64,000 nucleotides of DNA from NCBI GenBank assembly GCA_017524545.1, contig JAFXVN010000027.1, positions 22,407 through 86,406 on the forward strand, in the 5' to 3' direction. Source of the stretch: Bacteroidaceae bacterium. Its GTDB lineage: Bacteria > Bacteroidota > Bacteroidia > Bacteroidales > Bacteroidaceae. The notes under the pieces were generated by a model. That model had not been told where the DNA came from. It did not search any database and worked only from the letters and a program-made list of their open reading frames with translations. The position numbers and the translations under genes were made by a program. Below are positions 42,371-51,090 of the stretch, one piece after another; the stretch's first letter is position 1, and every line of letters begins with the position of its first letter.

Positions 42371-43798
42371 ATGAAAAAGCTAATCATTTCCCTCCTTTTG
42401 GCTGTCCCTGCAAGTGCGGTGGCAGCACCTTTCATTCCCGAGCCTGCCAAGAAGCAGGAGGTGGCAGCACAGAGCACCATCAAGGACCTGCGTCCTGAAC
42501 CAGAGAAGCGTCTCTTCCGCAGCGAAGCCATCGAGAAGCAGATTCTCGACCTCAAGCAGAAGCTGACGGCCATCAACCCCAAGCTCTATTGGATGTTCGT
42601 CAACTGCTTCCCCAACACCCTCGACACGACCGTCTGGTACAGCAACGAGAGTGGTGACGATGACACTTTCGTCATCACCGGCGACATCGAAGCCATGTGG
42701 TTGCGCGACAGTGCCGCACAGGTGTGGCCCTACCTGCGCTATGTGAACCAGGACGAACCTTTGCGCCACCTCATCCGTGGGGTCATCCGTCGGCAGCTTG
42801 CCTGCATCCTCATCGACCCGTATGCCAACGCTTTCAACATCAAGGCCATAGAGAACGGTCACTGGATGACAGACAATACCAAGATGAAGAAGGAGCTGCA
42901 CGAGCGCAAGTACGAGATTGACTCGCTCTGCTATCCCCTGCGCCTTGCCTATGCCTACTGGCAGATGACGGGCGACACCAGCATCTTCGACGAGAAGTGG
43001 ATTCAGGCTATCCGCGAGATACTGCACGTCTTCCAAGACCAGCAGAACTGGAACGGCCCCATCACCAACTACCGCTTCACCCGCAAGACTGAGGCATTGC
43101 ACGACACACGCTCCAACCGGGGCTACGGCCATCCCGGCAAGCCCTGCGGACTGATTGCCAGTGCCTTCCGTCCCAGCGACGACAGCACCATCTTCCCTTA
43201 CCTCGTGCCCAGCAACTTCTTTGCAGTAAGCGTGCTGCGCAAGGCTGCCATCATCCTGAACGATGTGAACAAGGAGTACGGTTTGGCAAGTGACTGCCGC
43301 CGCATGGCAACCCAGGTGGAAGAGGCTCTGGAGAAGTATGCTGTCGTGGAGCATCCCAAGTACGGCAAGATTTATGCCTTCGAGGTGGACGGCTATGGAA
43401 GTGCTCTTCTGATGGACGACAGCAACGCGCCCAGCCTGCTCTGCCTGCCCTACCTGACCGACGTCGCCATCGACGATTCCATCTATCAGAACACGCGCCG
43501 CTTCGTCTGGAGCGAGGACAACCCCTACTTCTTCAAGGGTAAGGCTGGCGAAGGCATCGGCGGCCCCCACTGCGGCCTGAACAAGCCTTGGCCCATGAGC
43601 CTTGTGATGAAAGCCTTCACCACTAACGACCGTGCCGAGAAGGAATGGTGCGTAGAGCAAATCCTCAAGACCGACGGCGACACAGGCTTCATGCACGAGT
43701 CCTTTAACAAGGATGACGCAAAGGACTTCACACGCAGCTGGTTTGCTTGGGCCAACACCCTGTTTGGTGAACTCATTGTAGATATGTATGCAGAATAA
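42371..43798 (+). CDS. GH125 exo-alpha-1,6-mannosidase
   Basis: The 475-aa secreted protein has a signal peptide ('MKKLIISLLLAVPASAVAA'). Family hallmarks of GH125 (formerly DUF1237) are 'FVITGDIEAMWLRDSAAQVWPYL', 'DPYANAFN', 'CYPLRLAYAYWQMTGD', 'GLIASAFRPSDDSTIFPYLVPSNFFA' and 'GIGGPHCGLNKPWPMSLVMKAFTT'. These are metal-independent inverting enzymes that remove alpha-1,6 mannose; the acids are expected in 'GDIEAMWLRD' and in the C-terminal half. It overlaps the next gene by 11 nt. Confidence 0.95.
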   Translation: MKKLIISLLLAVPASAVAAPFIPEPAKKQEVAAQSTIKDLRPEPEKRLFRSEAIEKQILDLKQKLTAINPKLYWMFVNCFPNTLDTTVWYSNESGDDDTFVITGDIEAMWLRDSAAQVWPYLRYVNQDEPLRHLIRGVIRRQLACILIDPYANAFNIKAIENGHWMTDNTKMKKELHERKYEIDSLCYPLRLAYAYWQMTGDTSIFDEKWIQAIREILHVFQDQQNWNGPITNYRFTRKTEALHDTRSNRGYGHPGKPCGLIASAFRPSDDSTIFPYLVPSNFFAVSVLRKAAIILNDVNKEYGLASDCRRMATQVEEALEKYAVVEHPKYGKIYAFEVDGYGSALLMDDSNAPSLLCLPYLTDVAIDDSIYQNTRRFVWSEDNPYFFKGKAGEGIGGPHCGLNKPWPMSLVMKAFTTNDRAEKEWCVEQILKTDGDTGFMHESFNKDDAKDFTRSWFAWANTLFGELIVDMYAE

Positions 43799-46316
43799 GA
43801 AACGGACGATATTGCAGGGAGCCCTCATAGTGGGGCTCTTTGCTTTTATGGCTGCCTGCACTGGCAGCCAGACGAAGGAGGAGCGTGCAGCACTGGATTT
43901 CCTCTACGAGAACATGCCGCTGCCCGACAGTGTGGATTACCCGCGCGAGTTCTGGGAGGCTAACGTCGCCGTCACGGTGCGTGCGCGGCACGAGATGCCT
44001 TGGGGCGAGAAGGTGCCGGGCAGGGAGTGGCGGCACTTCGTGCTGCCGCTGCGCGTCAACAACGAAGACCTCGACTCCTTCCGCATCGTCTATTACGACG
44101 AACTGAAGGAGCGCGTCAAAGACAAGTCGATGTACAATGCCGTGCTCGAGGTGAACCACTGGTGCCACGAGCATGTCTGCTACCAGCCCAGCGACAGCCG
44201 CACCTCTTCGCCCATGAACACGCTGCGCTCCGCCATCGGTCGCTGCGGCGAGGAGAGCACCCTCACGGTCTCTGCCCTCCGCGCCGTCGGCATTCCTGCC
44301 CGACAGGTCTATACGCCGCGCTGGGCGCATACCGACGACAACCATGCCTGGGTGGAAGCCTGGGTGGATGGCAAGTGGTACTTCCTCGGGGCCTGCGAGC
44401 CGGAGCCGGTGCTGAACCTCGGCTGGTTCAACGAGTCGGCCACCCGAGCCATGCTCATGCACACAAAGGTCTTCGGCGACTATTGCGGGCCGGAGGAAGT
44501 GGTGAACAAGACGGCTTGCTACACGGAGATAAACGTCACGAAGAACTATGCCGACGTTGCCACCGTCATCGTGACGGTGCTCGACCAGGACAGCCTGCCC
44601 GTCGGGGGAGCAACGGTCGATTACCGCCTCTACAACTACGCCGAGTTCTACCCCCTCGCTTCCAAGCAGAGTGATGACAAGGGGCAGTCCTCCCTGACAT
44701 GCGGCAAGGGCGACCTCGTCATTTGGGCAAGCAAGGACGGCAAGTTCGGCTTCAAGAAGGTGAGCGTCGGCAAGAATTCCCTTGCCTCTGTCGTTCTCGA
44801 CAAGGACAGCACCTTTACCGGCTCCTTCGAGCTTGACCTGATGCCGCCGGTAGCTAAGGACAACAAGCCTGTGCCTACAACCGAGGCCGTGCGAGCCAAC
44901 CGCAAGCGACTTGCCAGCGAGGACAGCATTCGCATCGCCTATATGAAGCAGGCCTTCTGCCCAGACGCGGAGCCCGACAGCCCCGAGGCGTTGGCACGCG
45001 CCAACTGGCAGACCATCCAGACTTTCAAGCAGATTTGTCCGGACAAAAAGCTGGCCGACGATATCCTCGCCACGCTCTCGAAGAAGGACTATAGGGATGT
45101 GACGCTGGAGGTATTGCTTGATGTAGCCTCCCCCGTCCCCTCCGAAGGAGGGGGGGACGGCAGCGGCTTGGCTCCCTCTCCTTTGGAGAGGGATGGGGAG
45201 AGGCTTCTCTCCCCGCGCGTTGCCAACGAGCGCTTGACACCTTGTCGCGGTGTGCTCCGAGAGTACTTCAAGGGCATGACTGCCGAGGAACTGCAGCAGT
45301 GGGTGGCGGACAGCATTACGGTAGATGATACGCGCAACCCGCAGCACCTCTGCATGAGTCCGCTTGGGGTGCTCCGGCACAGGACGTGCGATGCCCACAG
45401 CCGCGACATCTTCCTTGTCTCAGCGGCCCGCAGCATAGGCATCCCCGCCCGCATCGACGAGGTGACGGGCAAAGTGATAGCCTCCCCCAACCTGCACCCT
45501 GCCCTCACAGGAGGGGAGAACAACTGCGACTTGACCCCCTCTCCTTTGGAGGGGGATGGGGTGAGGCTCCGCCTCTCTTATTCCGACCAGAAGTTCAAGG
45601 AGAACCCCACCTACTATTCGCACTTCACCCTGTCGCGCATCGATGGCGGACGGCCGCAGTTGCAGGAGTTCCCGGAAGGCACTACCTGGAAAGAAACCTT
45701 TGCCGACGGCGTGCAGGTCGATGCCGGACAGTACATGCTCCTGAGCGGCACACGTCTGGCAAATGGCGGTGTGTGGGCGAACCTGGAGATTTTTGGGGTT
45801 GGTGCACAGCAGCAACAGACGGAACAGTTGCACCTGCGTGCCAACGAAGACCGCCTGCATGTCATCGGCAACTTCGACTGCGAGCTGGGCTTCACAAATG
45901 CAAGGGGCGTTCACAAGCCCATACTGGAAACCACAGGCCGAGGCTTCTACATGATAGCCCTCATACGCAGTGGTCACGAGCCAAGCGCACACCTCCTGCA
46001 CGACATGGAGGCCGTCAACATACACATCTCCCAGTGGTCGCAATGCTACCTCATGCTCTTCCCGAGCCAGGAGGATTATGACAACTTCGACCGCAAGGAG
46101 TACGACGACCTGCCCAGCAACGTCCTCTTCGGCGTTGCCGACAAGCAGACCATCGAGGCCATGCACATTCCGGAGCTTACGCGAGGCAATGAAGAGCTGC
46201 CCATCCTCATGCTGTGCGACACCTTCAACCGCGTCGTGTGGTTCCGCCAAGGCTACAACATCGGGCTGGCAGACCAGCTGATGGATGCCTTGAGGCAGAT
46301 TATCTTGGGAGAATAG
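43788..46316 (+). CDS. Transglutaminase-core lipoprotein with in-frame palindrome insertions
   Basis: The 842-aa protein has a lipoprotein signal ('IVGLFAFMAACTGS', lipobox MAAC). A transglutaminase-like domain follows: 'IGRCGEESTLTVSALRAVGIPARQVY' (Cys near residue 153) and 'TDDNHAWVEAWVDGKWYFLGACEPEP' (His and Asp). A carboxypeptidase-regulatory-like beta domain follows ('VLDQDSLPVGGATVDYRLYN'), then a second, weaker transglutaminase-like half ('SRDIFLVSAARSIGIPARIDEVTGKV'). Such proteins act as peptidases or peptide cross-linkers, often beside glycoside hydrolases. Two palindromic elements (45125-45207, 45479-45571) are translated in frame. Start overlaps GH125 by 11 nt, so the three genes form one operon, and it may help open glycoproteins for the mannosidases. 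Confidence 0.85.
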   Translation: MQNKKRTILQGALIVGLFAFMAACTGSQTKEERAALDFLYENMPLPDSVDYPREFWEANVAVTVRARHEMPWGEKVPGREWRHFVLPLRVNNEDLDSFRIVYYDELKERVKDKSMYNAVLEVNHWCHEHVCYQPSDSRTSSPMNTLRSAIGRCGEESTLTVSALRAVGIPARQVYTPRWAHTDDNHAWVEAWVDGKWYFLGACEPEPVLNLGWFNESATRAMLMHTKVFGDYCGPEEVVNKTACYTEINVTKNYADVATVIVTVLDQDSLPVGGATVDYRLYNYAEFYPLASKQSDDKGQSSLTCGKGDLVIWASKDGKFGFKKVSVGKNSLASVVLDKDSTFTGSFELDLMPPVAKDNKPVPTTEAVRANRKRLASEDSIRIAYMKQAFCPDAEPDSPEALARANWQTIQTFKQICPDKKLADDILATLSKKDYRDVTLEVLLDVASPVPSEGGGDGSGLAPSPLERDGERLLSPRVANERLTPCRGVLREYFKGMTAEELQQWVADSITVDDTRNPQHLCMSPLGVLRHRTCDAHSRDIFLVSAARSIGIPARIDEVTGKVIASPNLHPALTGGENNCDLTPSPLEGDGVRLRLSYSDQKFKENPTYYSHFTLSRIDGGRPQLQEFPEGTTWKETFADGVQVDAGQYMLLSGTRLANGGVWANLEIFGVGAQQQQTEQLHLRANEDRLHVIGNFDCELGFTNARGVHKPILETTGRGFYMIALIRSGHEPSAHLLHDMEAVNIHISQWSQCYLMLFPSQEDYDNFDRKEYDDLPSNVLFGVADKQTIEAMHIPELTRGNEELPILMLCDTFNRVVWFRQGYNIGLADQLMDALRQIILGE
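45125..45207 (+). repeat. Composite GC-run palindrome inside the transglutaminase gene (copy d)
   Basis: Two inverted halves: a CCCCTCCGAAGGAGGGG core (left) and a CCCTCTCCTTTGGAGAGGG core (right), each with an 'AGCCTCCCC'-type tail. Encodes 'SPVPSEGGGDGSGLAPSPLE' and continues in frame. Confidence 0.75.
45479..45571 (+). repeat. Second composite palindrome in the same gene (copy e)
   Basis: Begins with AGCCTCCCCCAACC and ends with CCCCCTCTCCTTTGGAGGGGG plus a GATGGGGTGAGGCTCC tail. The left half is degraded. In frame: 'SPNLHPALTGGENNCDLTPS' and 'PLEGDG'. Confidence 0.65.
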
Positions 46317-46334
46317 CTTTGATGCATTATAAAA

Positions 46335-46427
46335 CCAGGCACGCCTAATCCGACAATTAGACGTGCCTGGTTTGCTATTTAGACGTGCCTAATCGGGCAA
46401 TTAGGCGTGCTTAGTTTGGCAACTACC
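46335..46427. repeat. CCAGGCACG-family palindromes between convergent genes
   Basis: A 15-bp stem with one mismatch pairs CCAGGCACGCCTAAT with ATTAGACGTGCCTGG (46335-46370). It is followed by a GCCTAAT/ATTAGGC palindrome and TAGTTTGGCAACTA. The same words occur at 19490. The position between the transglutaminase gene (plus) and the flippase (minus) suits a bidirectional terminator. Confidence 0.7.
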
Positions 46428-47855
46428 TTAGGCCTGTTGTGTTTTCCTCAGTTCCTTCTTGTAAATAAGAGCTGCAAAGGCGAGGATGAGCACCGAGCTG
46501 GTGCCGACGTATTGCCACTCGGGCCACTCCGACGGAATGAGCGTCATGACGTAATAGAACGCGGCTGCGATGATGGTGTAGAACGCTATCGAGCGAAGCG
46601 GGTAGGGGATGGGATAGAGCCGCTGCCCGACGAAATAGCTCAGGAGCATTGCCGTGCCGTAGCCTGCCACACCGCCCCAGGCGCAAGCCATATAGCTGTA
46701 GTGTGGAATGCCCCACAGGTTGACGGCAAAGAGCATGACGCATCCCGCCAGAGAGAACAGCGCGCCGTAGATGGTCTTGTCAATCAGCTTGTACCAGAAG
46801 GAGAGGTTGAAGTAGATGCCCATCATAATCTCTGCCACCATCACAATGGGTATGACGCGCAATCCTTCCCAATAGTCGGCTCCAATCATGTGGCGAATGA
46901 CAGGCAGCCAGCCCATCACGCCGAGGAATGCCAGAAGGGTGAAGATGATGAAATACTTCATCCCGAGGGCATAGTACTCGTTCTTGTCGGCATCTTTCGA
47001 CTTGGCAAAGACGATGGGTTCGTAGGCATATCGGAAAGCCTGGGTTATCATCGCCATAATCATCGCCACTTTGACGCAGCTGCCATAAACGCCCAGCTCG
47101 ACGTTCGCCTGCGCCTCGTCGGGATAGACCTTCGGGAAGAGTATCTTGTCGGCCACTTGATTGAGGATGCCTGTCACGCCCAGCACGAGTATCGGCCACG
47201 AGTAGGAGAGCATCCTTCGAAGCAGTTTCCCGTCGAAGTGCCAATGAATCTTTATCAGGTCGGGAATGAAGAAGAAGGTGATGAAGCCTGTGCAGAGCAG
47301 GTTAATGAAAAAGACATAGAAGACACTTGTCTTGCCGAGAAGGACGAAGTAGATGAGGTTGAGGGCGATGTTGAGGAAGATGAAGAGCATCTTCAGCGAC
47401 ATGAAACGTATGGGACGATGCTGGAAACGCAGGTAGCAGAAAGGCAGTGCCTGCAGGGCATCCAATGCAACCACGGAAGCCATCATCAGCAGGTAATCGG
47501 GGTGTTCGGCATAGCCGAGATAGCCGGATATGGGTGTGATGAAGCCGAAGACAAGCAGGATGAAGATGGCCGTGAGGCTGCCCACCATGGCAAAGCCGGT
47601 GGAGAAGACGGTGTCGGGACATTCGCGCTCGTCATTGGCGAAGCGGAAGAGCGTCGTCTCCATGCCGAAGGTCAGGATGACGAAGAACAAAGCGGTGTAC
47701 GCATACATGTTCGTGCTCACACCATAGTCGCCCGAAGCCTTGGGCATGTAGTGCGTGTAGAGCGGCACGAGCAAGTAGTTGAGGAAGCGCCCGACGATGC
47801 TCGACAGTCCGTAGATGACGGTATCCTTTGCCAGAGCACTTAATTTAGAGTTCAT
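46428..47855 (-). CDS. Polysaccharide/lipopolysaccharide flippase (Wzx/MOP family)
   Basis: A 475-aa membrane protein with about 12-14 hydrophobic segments. 'LAKDTVIYGLSSIVGRFLNYLLVPLYTHYMPKASGDYGV' is the typical start of Bacteroidetes O-antigen/polysaccharide exporters of the MOP superfamily. Such proteins flip lipid-linked sugars across the inner membrane. No glycosyltransferases are adjacent; rfbA, 2.2 kb away, is the only other surface-sugar gene. The ATG lies inside a GTTCATA heptamer array. A -7 box is at 47888-47895. Confidence 0.85.
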   Translation of the reverse strand: MNSKLSALAKDTVIYGLSSIVGRFLNYLLVPLYTHYMPKASGDYGVSTNMYAYTALFFVILTFGMETTLFRFANDERECPDTVFSTGFAMVGSLTAIFILLVFGFITPISGYLGYAEHPDYLLMMASVVALDALQALPFCYLRFQHRPIRFMSLKMLFIFLNIALNLIYFVLLGKTSVFYVFFINLLCTGFITFFFIPDLIKIHWHFDGKLLRRMLSYSWPILVLGVTGILNQVADKILFPKVYPDEAQANVELGVYGSCVKVAMIMAMITQAFRYAYEPIVFAKSKDADKNEYYALGMKYFIIFTLLAFLGVMGWLPVIRHMIGADYWEGLRVIPIVMVAEIMMGIYFNLSFWYKLIDKTIYGALFSLAGCVMLFAVNLWGIPHYSYMACAWGGVAGYGTAMLLSYFVGQRLYPIPYPLRSIAFYTIIAAAFYYVMTLIPSEWPEWQYVGTSSVLILAFAALIYKKELRKTQQA

Positions 47856-47878
47856 AATTCATAGTTGTTAGTTTACCG
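47849..47878. repeat. GTTCATA heptamer array supplying the flippase start
   Basis: Units GTTCATA, ATTCATA, GTTGTTA and GTTTACC. The complement of the first unit, TATGAAC, contains the flippase ATG. Confidence 0.6.
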
Positions 47879-47887
47879 TTAAGGCTA

Positions 47888-47895
47888 CAAAGGTA
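47888..47895 (-). promoter_or_regulatory. -7 promoter box of the flippase gene
   Basis: The complement reads TACCTTTG, 33 nt upstream of the ATG. Confidence 0.5.
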
Positions 47896-47903
47896 CGAAT
47901 TTT

Positions 47904-47937
47904 AGTTCATAGTTTATAGTTCATAGCTCAGAATTAT
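47904..47937. repeat. AGTTCAT heptamer array
   Basis: AGTTCAT, AGTTTAT, AGTTCAT, AGCTCAG and AATTATG lie between the divergent flippase and xth promoters. Confidence 0.6.
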
Positions 47938-47957
47938 GGACTTCTCAACATTTTTCG

Positions 47958-47965
47958 TATCTTTG
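47958..47965 (+). promoter_or_regulatory. -7 promoter box of xth
   Basis: TATCTTTG, 35 nt before the ATG at 48001; no clear -33 box. A heptamer array (47973-48001) of TAAATCG-type units fills the leader. Confidence 0.5.
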
Positions 47966-47972
47966 CACACAG

Positions 47973-48001
47973 AAATCGTTAAATCCTTAAATCGTAAATA
48001 A
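47973..48001. repeat. AAATCGT heptamer array before xth
   Basis: AAATCGT, TAAATCC, TTAAATCG and TAAATAA lead directly into the ATG at 48001. Confidence 0.6.
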
Positions 48002-48753
48002 TGCGGTATGTTAGTTGGAATGTCAACGGCTTGCGGGCTGTTGTAGGGAAGAACTTCAAGGAAGTGTTTGCCCAGTTGGACGCAGACTTCTTCTGCCTGC
48101 AGGAAACGAAGATGCAGGCAGGGCAGCTTGATTTGGAGTTCCCCGGCTATACGTCCTATTGGAACTATGCAGAGAAGAAGGGCTATTCGGGCACTGCCGT
48201 CTTCACCCGCCAGACACCTCTGGCCGTGACATACGGCATGGGCATCGAGGAGCACGACAGCGAGGGGCGTGTCGTTACCCTTGAGATGGAAGACCACTAT
48301 CTGGTCTGTGTCTATACGCCCAACAGTCAGGACGGCCTGCGCCGCCTCGACTATCGGATGCAATGGGAAGATGCCTTCCGCAGCTATCTCCTTGCGCTCG
48401 ATGGGAAGAAACCCGTCATCGTGTGCGGCGACATGAATGTGGCGCATCAGGAAATCGACCTGAAGAACCCGAAGACGAACCATCAGAACGCGGGCTTTAC
48501 AGACGAAGAGCGGGAGAAGATGACCGTGCTGCTGGGCAGCGGCTTCACCGACACCTTCCGCCAACTCCACCCCGATGCCACAGACCGCTACAGCTGGTGG
48601 AGCTACCGCTTCCGTGCGAGGGAGAAGAATGTAGGGTGGCGCATCGACTATTTCCTCGTGTCAAACCGGCTTGCTTCCCGTGTGAAGACGGCCGACATCT
48701 GTAGTGACATCATGGGCAGCGACCATTGTCCTGTGCTGTTGGAACTTGAATAG
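48001..48753 (+). CDS. xth: Exodeoxyribonuclease III / AP endonuclease
   Basis: The 250-aa protein belongs to the EEP family. The active-site motifs are complete: 'WNVNGLRA', 'FFCLQETKMQ' (metal Glu), 'GDMNVAHQEIDLKNP' (Asp/Asn), 'WWSYRFRAREKNVGWRIDYFLVS' and 'GSDHCPVLLEL' (Asp-His). It repairs abasic sites and has 3'-exonuclease activity. It starts immediately after an AT-rich array. Confidence 0.95.
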   Translation: MRYVSWNVNGLRAVVGKNFKEVFAQLDADFFCLQETKMQAGQLDLEFPGYTSYWNYAEKKGYSGTAVFTRQTPLAVTYGMGIEEHDSEGRVVTLEMEDHYLVCVYTPNSQDGLRRLDYRMQWEDAFRSYLLALDGKKPVIVCGDMNVAHQEIDLKNPKTNHQNAGFTDEEREKMTVLLGSGFTDTFRQLHPDATDRYSWWSYRFRAREKNVGWRIDYFLVSNRLASRVKTADICSDIMGSDHCPVLLELE

Positions 48754-48765
48754 ACAGTCGTCCTT

Positions 48766-49656
48766 ATGAACAAGCCTTGGGGAATGACAGCAGGCGGCTT
48801 CGTCTGCTGCGGTTTGGTGGCAGGAGGCCTGCTGTTGCAGACGGTAGCAGGCCCTGTCCGCTGGGGCATGATGGCCTGGCCTGTCAATGCCGTTGTGCTG
48901 GCGGTGCTGTTGCTCGGCATCGTGTTGATGCACCTGTGCCGGAGGCGTGTCTATGTATTCCGCTGGATGGCAACGCTACAAGCCGGCATACCAGCTATGG
49001 TGGCGTGCGTCATGGCCACCATGCTCATGGGGGTGACGCGCCAGGTGCCAGCCGGACACGTGCCGACAGACCCCATCGGCATCACCGACATGCTCACCTT
49101 CTGGCCTTTCGTCCTCTTGTATGTGTGGTTATGTGTGCTTCTCGGCATGGTCTGCATGACGCGGCTGCAACATCCGACGTGGCGCAGCCTGCCCTTCCTT
49201 CTCAACCATCTGGGGCTGTTCCTCGCCCTCGTGGCAGGCACGCTCGGCAATGCTGATATGCAACGCCTGTTTATGACAACGCAGGAGGGCAGGACAGAAT
49301 GGCGTGCCGTCGATGCCCAGCACCGGGTGCACCAGCTTCCCATTGCCATCGAACTCCACGACTTCGCCATCGAGGAACAGCCGAAGTTCAGCTTCTTGTC
49401 CGACGTGACGGTCTATACCAAGAGCGGCATCACGGTACGCGACACCATCCGCGTCAACAAACCCCTCTCCGTCCGGGGATGGAAGATTTACCAGTACAGC
49501 TACGACGAAGCAAAGGGCGGCATGAGCGACATCAGCATCTTCGAGCTGGTGCGCGACCCGTGGCTGCCTTTCGTCTATATAGGCATCTACATGATGCTGG
49601 CAGGTGCCGTCTGCCTCTTCCTGCAACCCTCTTCGGTCAGACATTTTCGCCCATAA
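48766..49656 (+). CDS. ResB-like cytochrome c biogenesis protein
   Basis: The 296-aa protein has four N-proximal hydrophobic segments, then a soluble beta-rich part ('LPIAIELHDFAIEEQPKFSFLSDVTVYTKSG', 'IRVNKPLSVRGWKIYQYSYD'), and a last membrane segment. This is the ResB (CcsB) architecture of system II cytochrome c maturation, in shortened form. The usual partner, a CcsA-type heme handling protein, is not next to it. It starts 12 nt after xth. Confidence in family is moderate to good; function in this cell depends on finding the partner. Confidence 0.72.
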   Translation: MNKPWGMTAGGFVCCGLVAGGLLLQTVAGPVRWGMMAWPVNAVVLAVLLLGIVLMHLCRRRVYVFRWMATLQAGIPAMVACVMATMLMGVTRQVPAGHVPTDPIGITDMLTFWPFVLLYVWLCVLLGMVCMTRLQHPTWRSLPFLLNHLGLFLALVAGTLGNADMQRLFMTTQEGRTEWRAVDAQHRVHQLPIAIELHDFAIEEQPKFSFLSDVTVYTKSGITVRDTIRVNKPLSVRGWKIYQYSYDEAKGGMSDISIFELVRDPWLPFVYIGIYMMLAGAVCLFLQPSSVRHFRP

Positions 49657-49657
49657 A

Positions 49658-49689
49658 TTTGGCAGTGTCGGCAAATCTTGTTATCTTTG
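49658..49689 (+). promoter_or_regulatory. Promoter of the Dabb gene
   Basis: TTTG at 49658-49661 and TATCTTTG at 49682-49689, 20 nt apart, an excellent match. ATG at 49722. Confidence 0.75.
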
Positions 49690-49721
49690 TAGCACCAAAC
49701 ACACATTAGATATAATATATT

Positions 49722-50030
49722 ATGGTAAAACACATCATATTGTGGCGGCTGCGGGAAGACCTCTCTGCCGCAGAGAAAGAGAGCGTGAAGCAGGGCATCA
49801 AGGCAGGTCTGGAGGGACTGGCAGGCCGCATCCCCGGTCTGATTGACATCACTGTCAATGTGGATGGACGCTTGGATTCGTCGAACGCCGATGTCATGCT
49901 CGACAGCACCTTCACCGACGAGGCTGCGCTCAAGGCATACGCCGTGCATCCCGAACATGTGACTGTGGCAGACGGGAAAGTGCGGCCATATACAAGCCAG
50001 CGCACATGCCTCGATTATGAAGTCAAATAA
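49722..50030 (+). CDS. Dabb (stress-responsive alpha/beta barrel) protein
   Basis: 102 aa. 'MVKHIILWRLREDLSAAEKESVKQGIKAGLEGLAGRIPGL' and 'LDSTFTDEAALKAYAVHPEHVTVADGKVRPYTSQRTCLDYEV' match the Dabb dimeric ferredoxin-like fold. Substrate unknown. Family members range from plant stress proteins to small enzymes. It has its own good promoter and precedes rfbA by 19 nt, so it may share its transcript. Confidence 0.85.
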   Translation: MVKHIILWRLREDLSAAEKESVKQGIKAGLEGLAGRIPGLIDITVNVDGRLDSSNADVMLDSTFTDEAALKAYAVHPEHVTVADGKVRPYTSQRTCLDYEVK

Positions 50031-50049
50031 CGACAAAAAATAAAGAACC

Positions 50050-50958
50050 ATGAAAGGAATTGTTCTTGCCGGCGGCTCTGGCACCCGGCTTTATCCCATC
50101 ACGAAGGGTATCAGCAAGCAGCTCATGCCCATCTACGACAAACCGATGATTTACTATCCCATCAGCGTGCTCATGCTGGCGGGCATCCGCGAAATCCTTA
50201 TCATCTCCACGCCCTTCGACCTGCCTGGTTTCAAGCGTTTGCTGGGCGACGGCAGCGACTATGGCGTGCGCTTCTCGTATGCCGAGCAACCTTCGCCCGA
50301 CGGGTTGGCACAGGCCTTCACCATCGGTGCAGACTTCATAGGCGACGACTGCGCCTGCCTTGTCCTTGGCGACAACATCTTCCAGGGCAATGGTTTCAGT
50401 GCCATGCTCCGCGAAGCTGTGCGCACGGCAGAGGAGGATAAGAAGGCCACCGTCTTCGGCTACTGGGTGAACGACCCCGAACGCTACGGCGTGGCTGAGT
50501 TCGACAAGCAGGGCAACTGCCTCTCTATCGAGGAGAAACCCGCACAGCCCAAGAGCAACTATGCTGTGGTCGGCCTCTACTTCTATCCCAACAAGGTGGT
50601 CGATGTGGCTCGCAACATCAAGCCAAGCGCCCGAGGCGAGTATGAGATAACGACCGTCAACCAGAAGTTCTTGGAGGATGGCGAACTGAAGGTGCAGACG
50701 CTGGGACGCGGCTTTGCATGGCTCGACACAGGCACACACGACTCGCTCTCCGAGGCTTCCACCTACATTGAGGTGCTGGAGAAGCGTCAGGGTCTCAAAG
50801 TGGGCTGCTTAGAGGGCATTGCCTACAGAAAAGGATGGATAGACGAGGAACGGATGCGCCAGTTGGCACAGCCCATGCTCAAGAACCAATACGGTCAGTA
50901 CCTGCTCAAGGTCATCGAGGACGTGAAGCGCTTCGGCTCTTCCAGCGATGACTTCTAA
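50050..50958 (+). CDS. rfbA: Glucose-1-phosphate thymidylyltransferase
   Basis: The 302-aa enzyme makes dTDP-glucose, the first step to dTDP-rhamnose and other deoxysugars of surface polysaccharide. '[35 protein letters not shown]' is the nucleotide-binding signature and '[16 protein letters not shown]', '[15 protein letters not shown]' are catalytic-domain motifs. The rfbB, rfbC and rfbD genes are not in the window, so it is a solitary copy. Confidence 0.96.
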   Translation: MKGIVLAGGSGTRLYPITKGISKQLMPIYDKPMIYYPISVLMLAGIREILIISTPFDLPGFKRLLGDGSDYGVRFSYAEQPSPDGLAQAFTIGADFIGDDCACLVLGDNIFQGNGFSAMLREAVRTAEEDKKATVFGYWVNDPERYGVAEFDKQGNCLSIEEKPAQPKSNYAVVGLYFYPNKVVDVARNIKPSARGEYEITTVNQKFLEDGELKVQTLGRGFAWLDTGTHDSLSEASTYIEVLEKRQGLKVGCLEGIAYRKGWIDEERMRQLAQPMLKNQYGQYLLKVIEDVKRFGSSSDDF

Positions 50959-51046
50959 AACAACGGATTTCACGGATTACACGGATTTAAGTGCTGTTGA
51001 TAATCAGCAAATAATATAATCCGTGTAATCCGTGAAATCCGTTGTT
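50959..51046. repeat. Inverted repeat with 29-bp arms (second copy)
   Basis: Arms 50959-50987 and 51018-51046 are perfect reverse complements, made of about three units of ACGGATTWC around a 30-nt centre. Compared with the 10559 element, arm length is equal (29) and 24 of 29 positions agree. It too lies between convergent genes. Confidence 0.85.
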
Positions 51047-51090
51047 GTTATTTATGACACAGCCTCTTCGGTTGTGTATAAGCCTATTCT

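Noticed and set aside
46407-47843. 478-aa plus-strand frame opposite the flippase
   Set aside because: It has low-complexity His/Glu/Asp composition, the mirror of hydrophobic membrane codons. The minus frame has the real protein.
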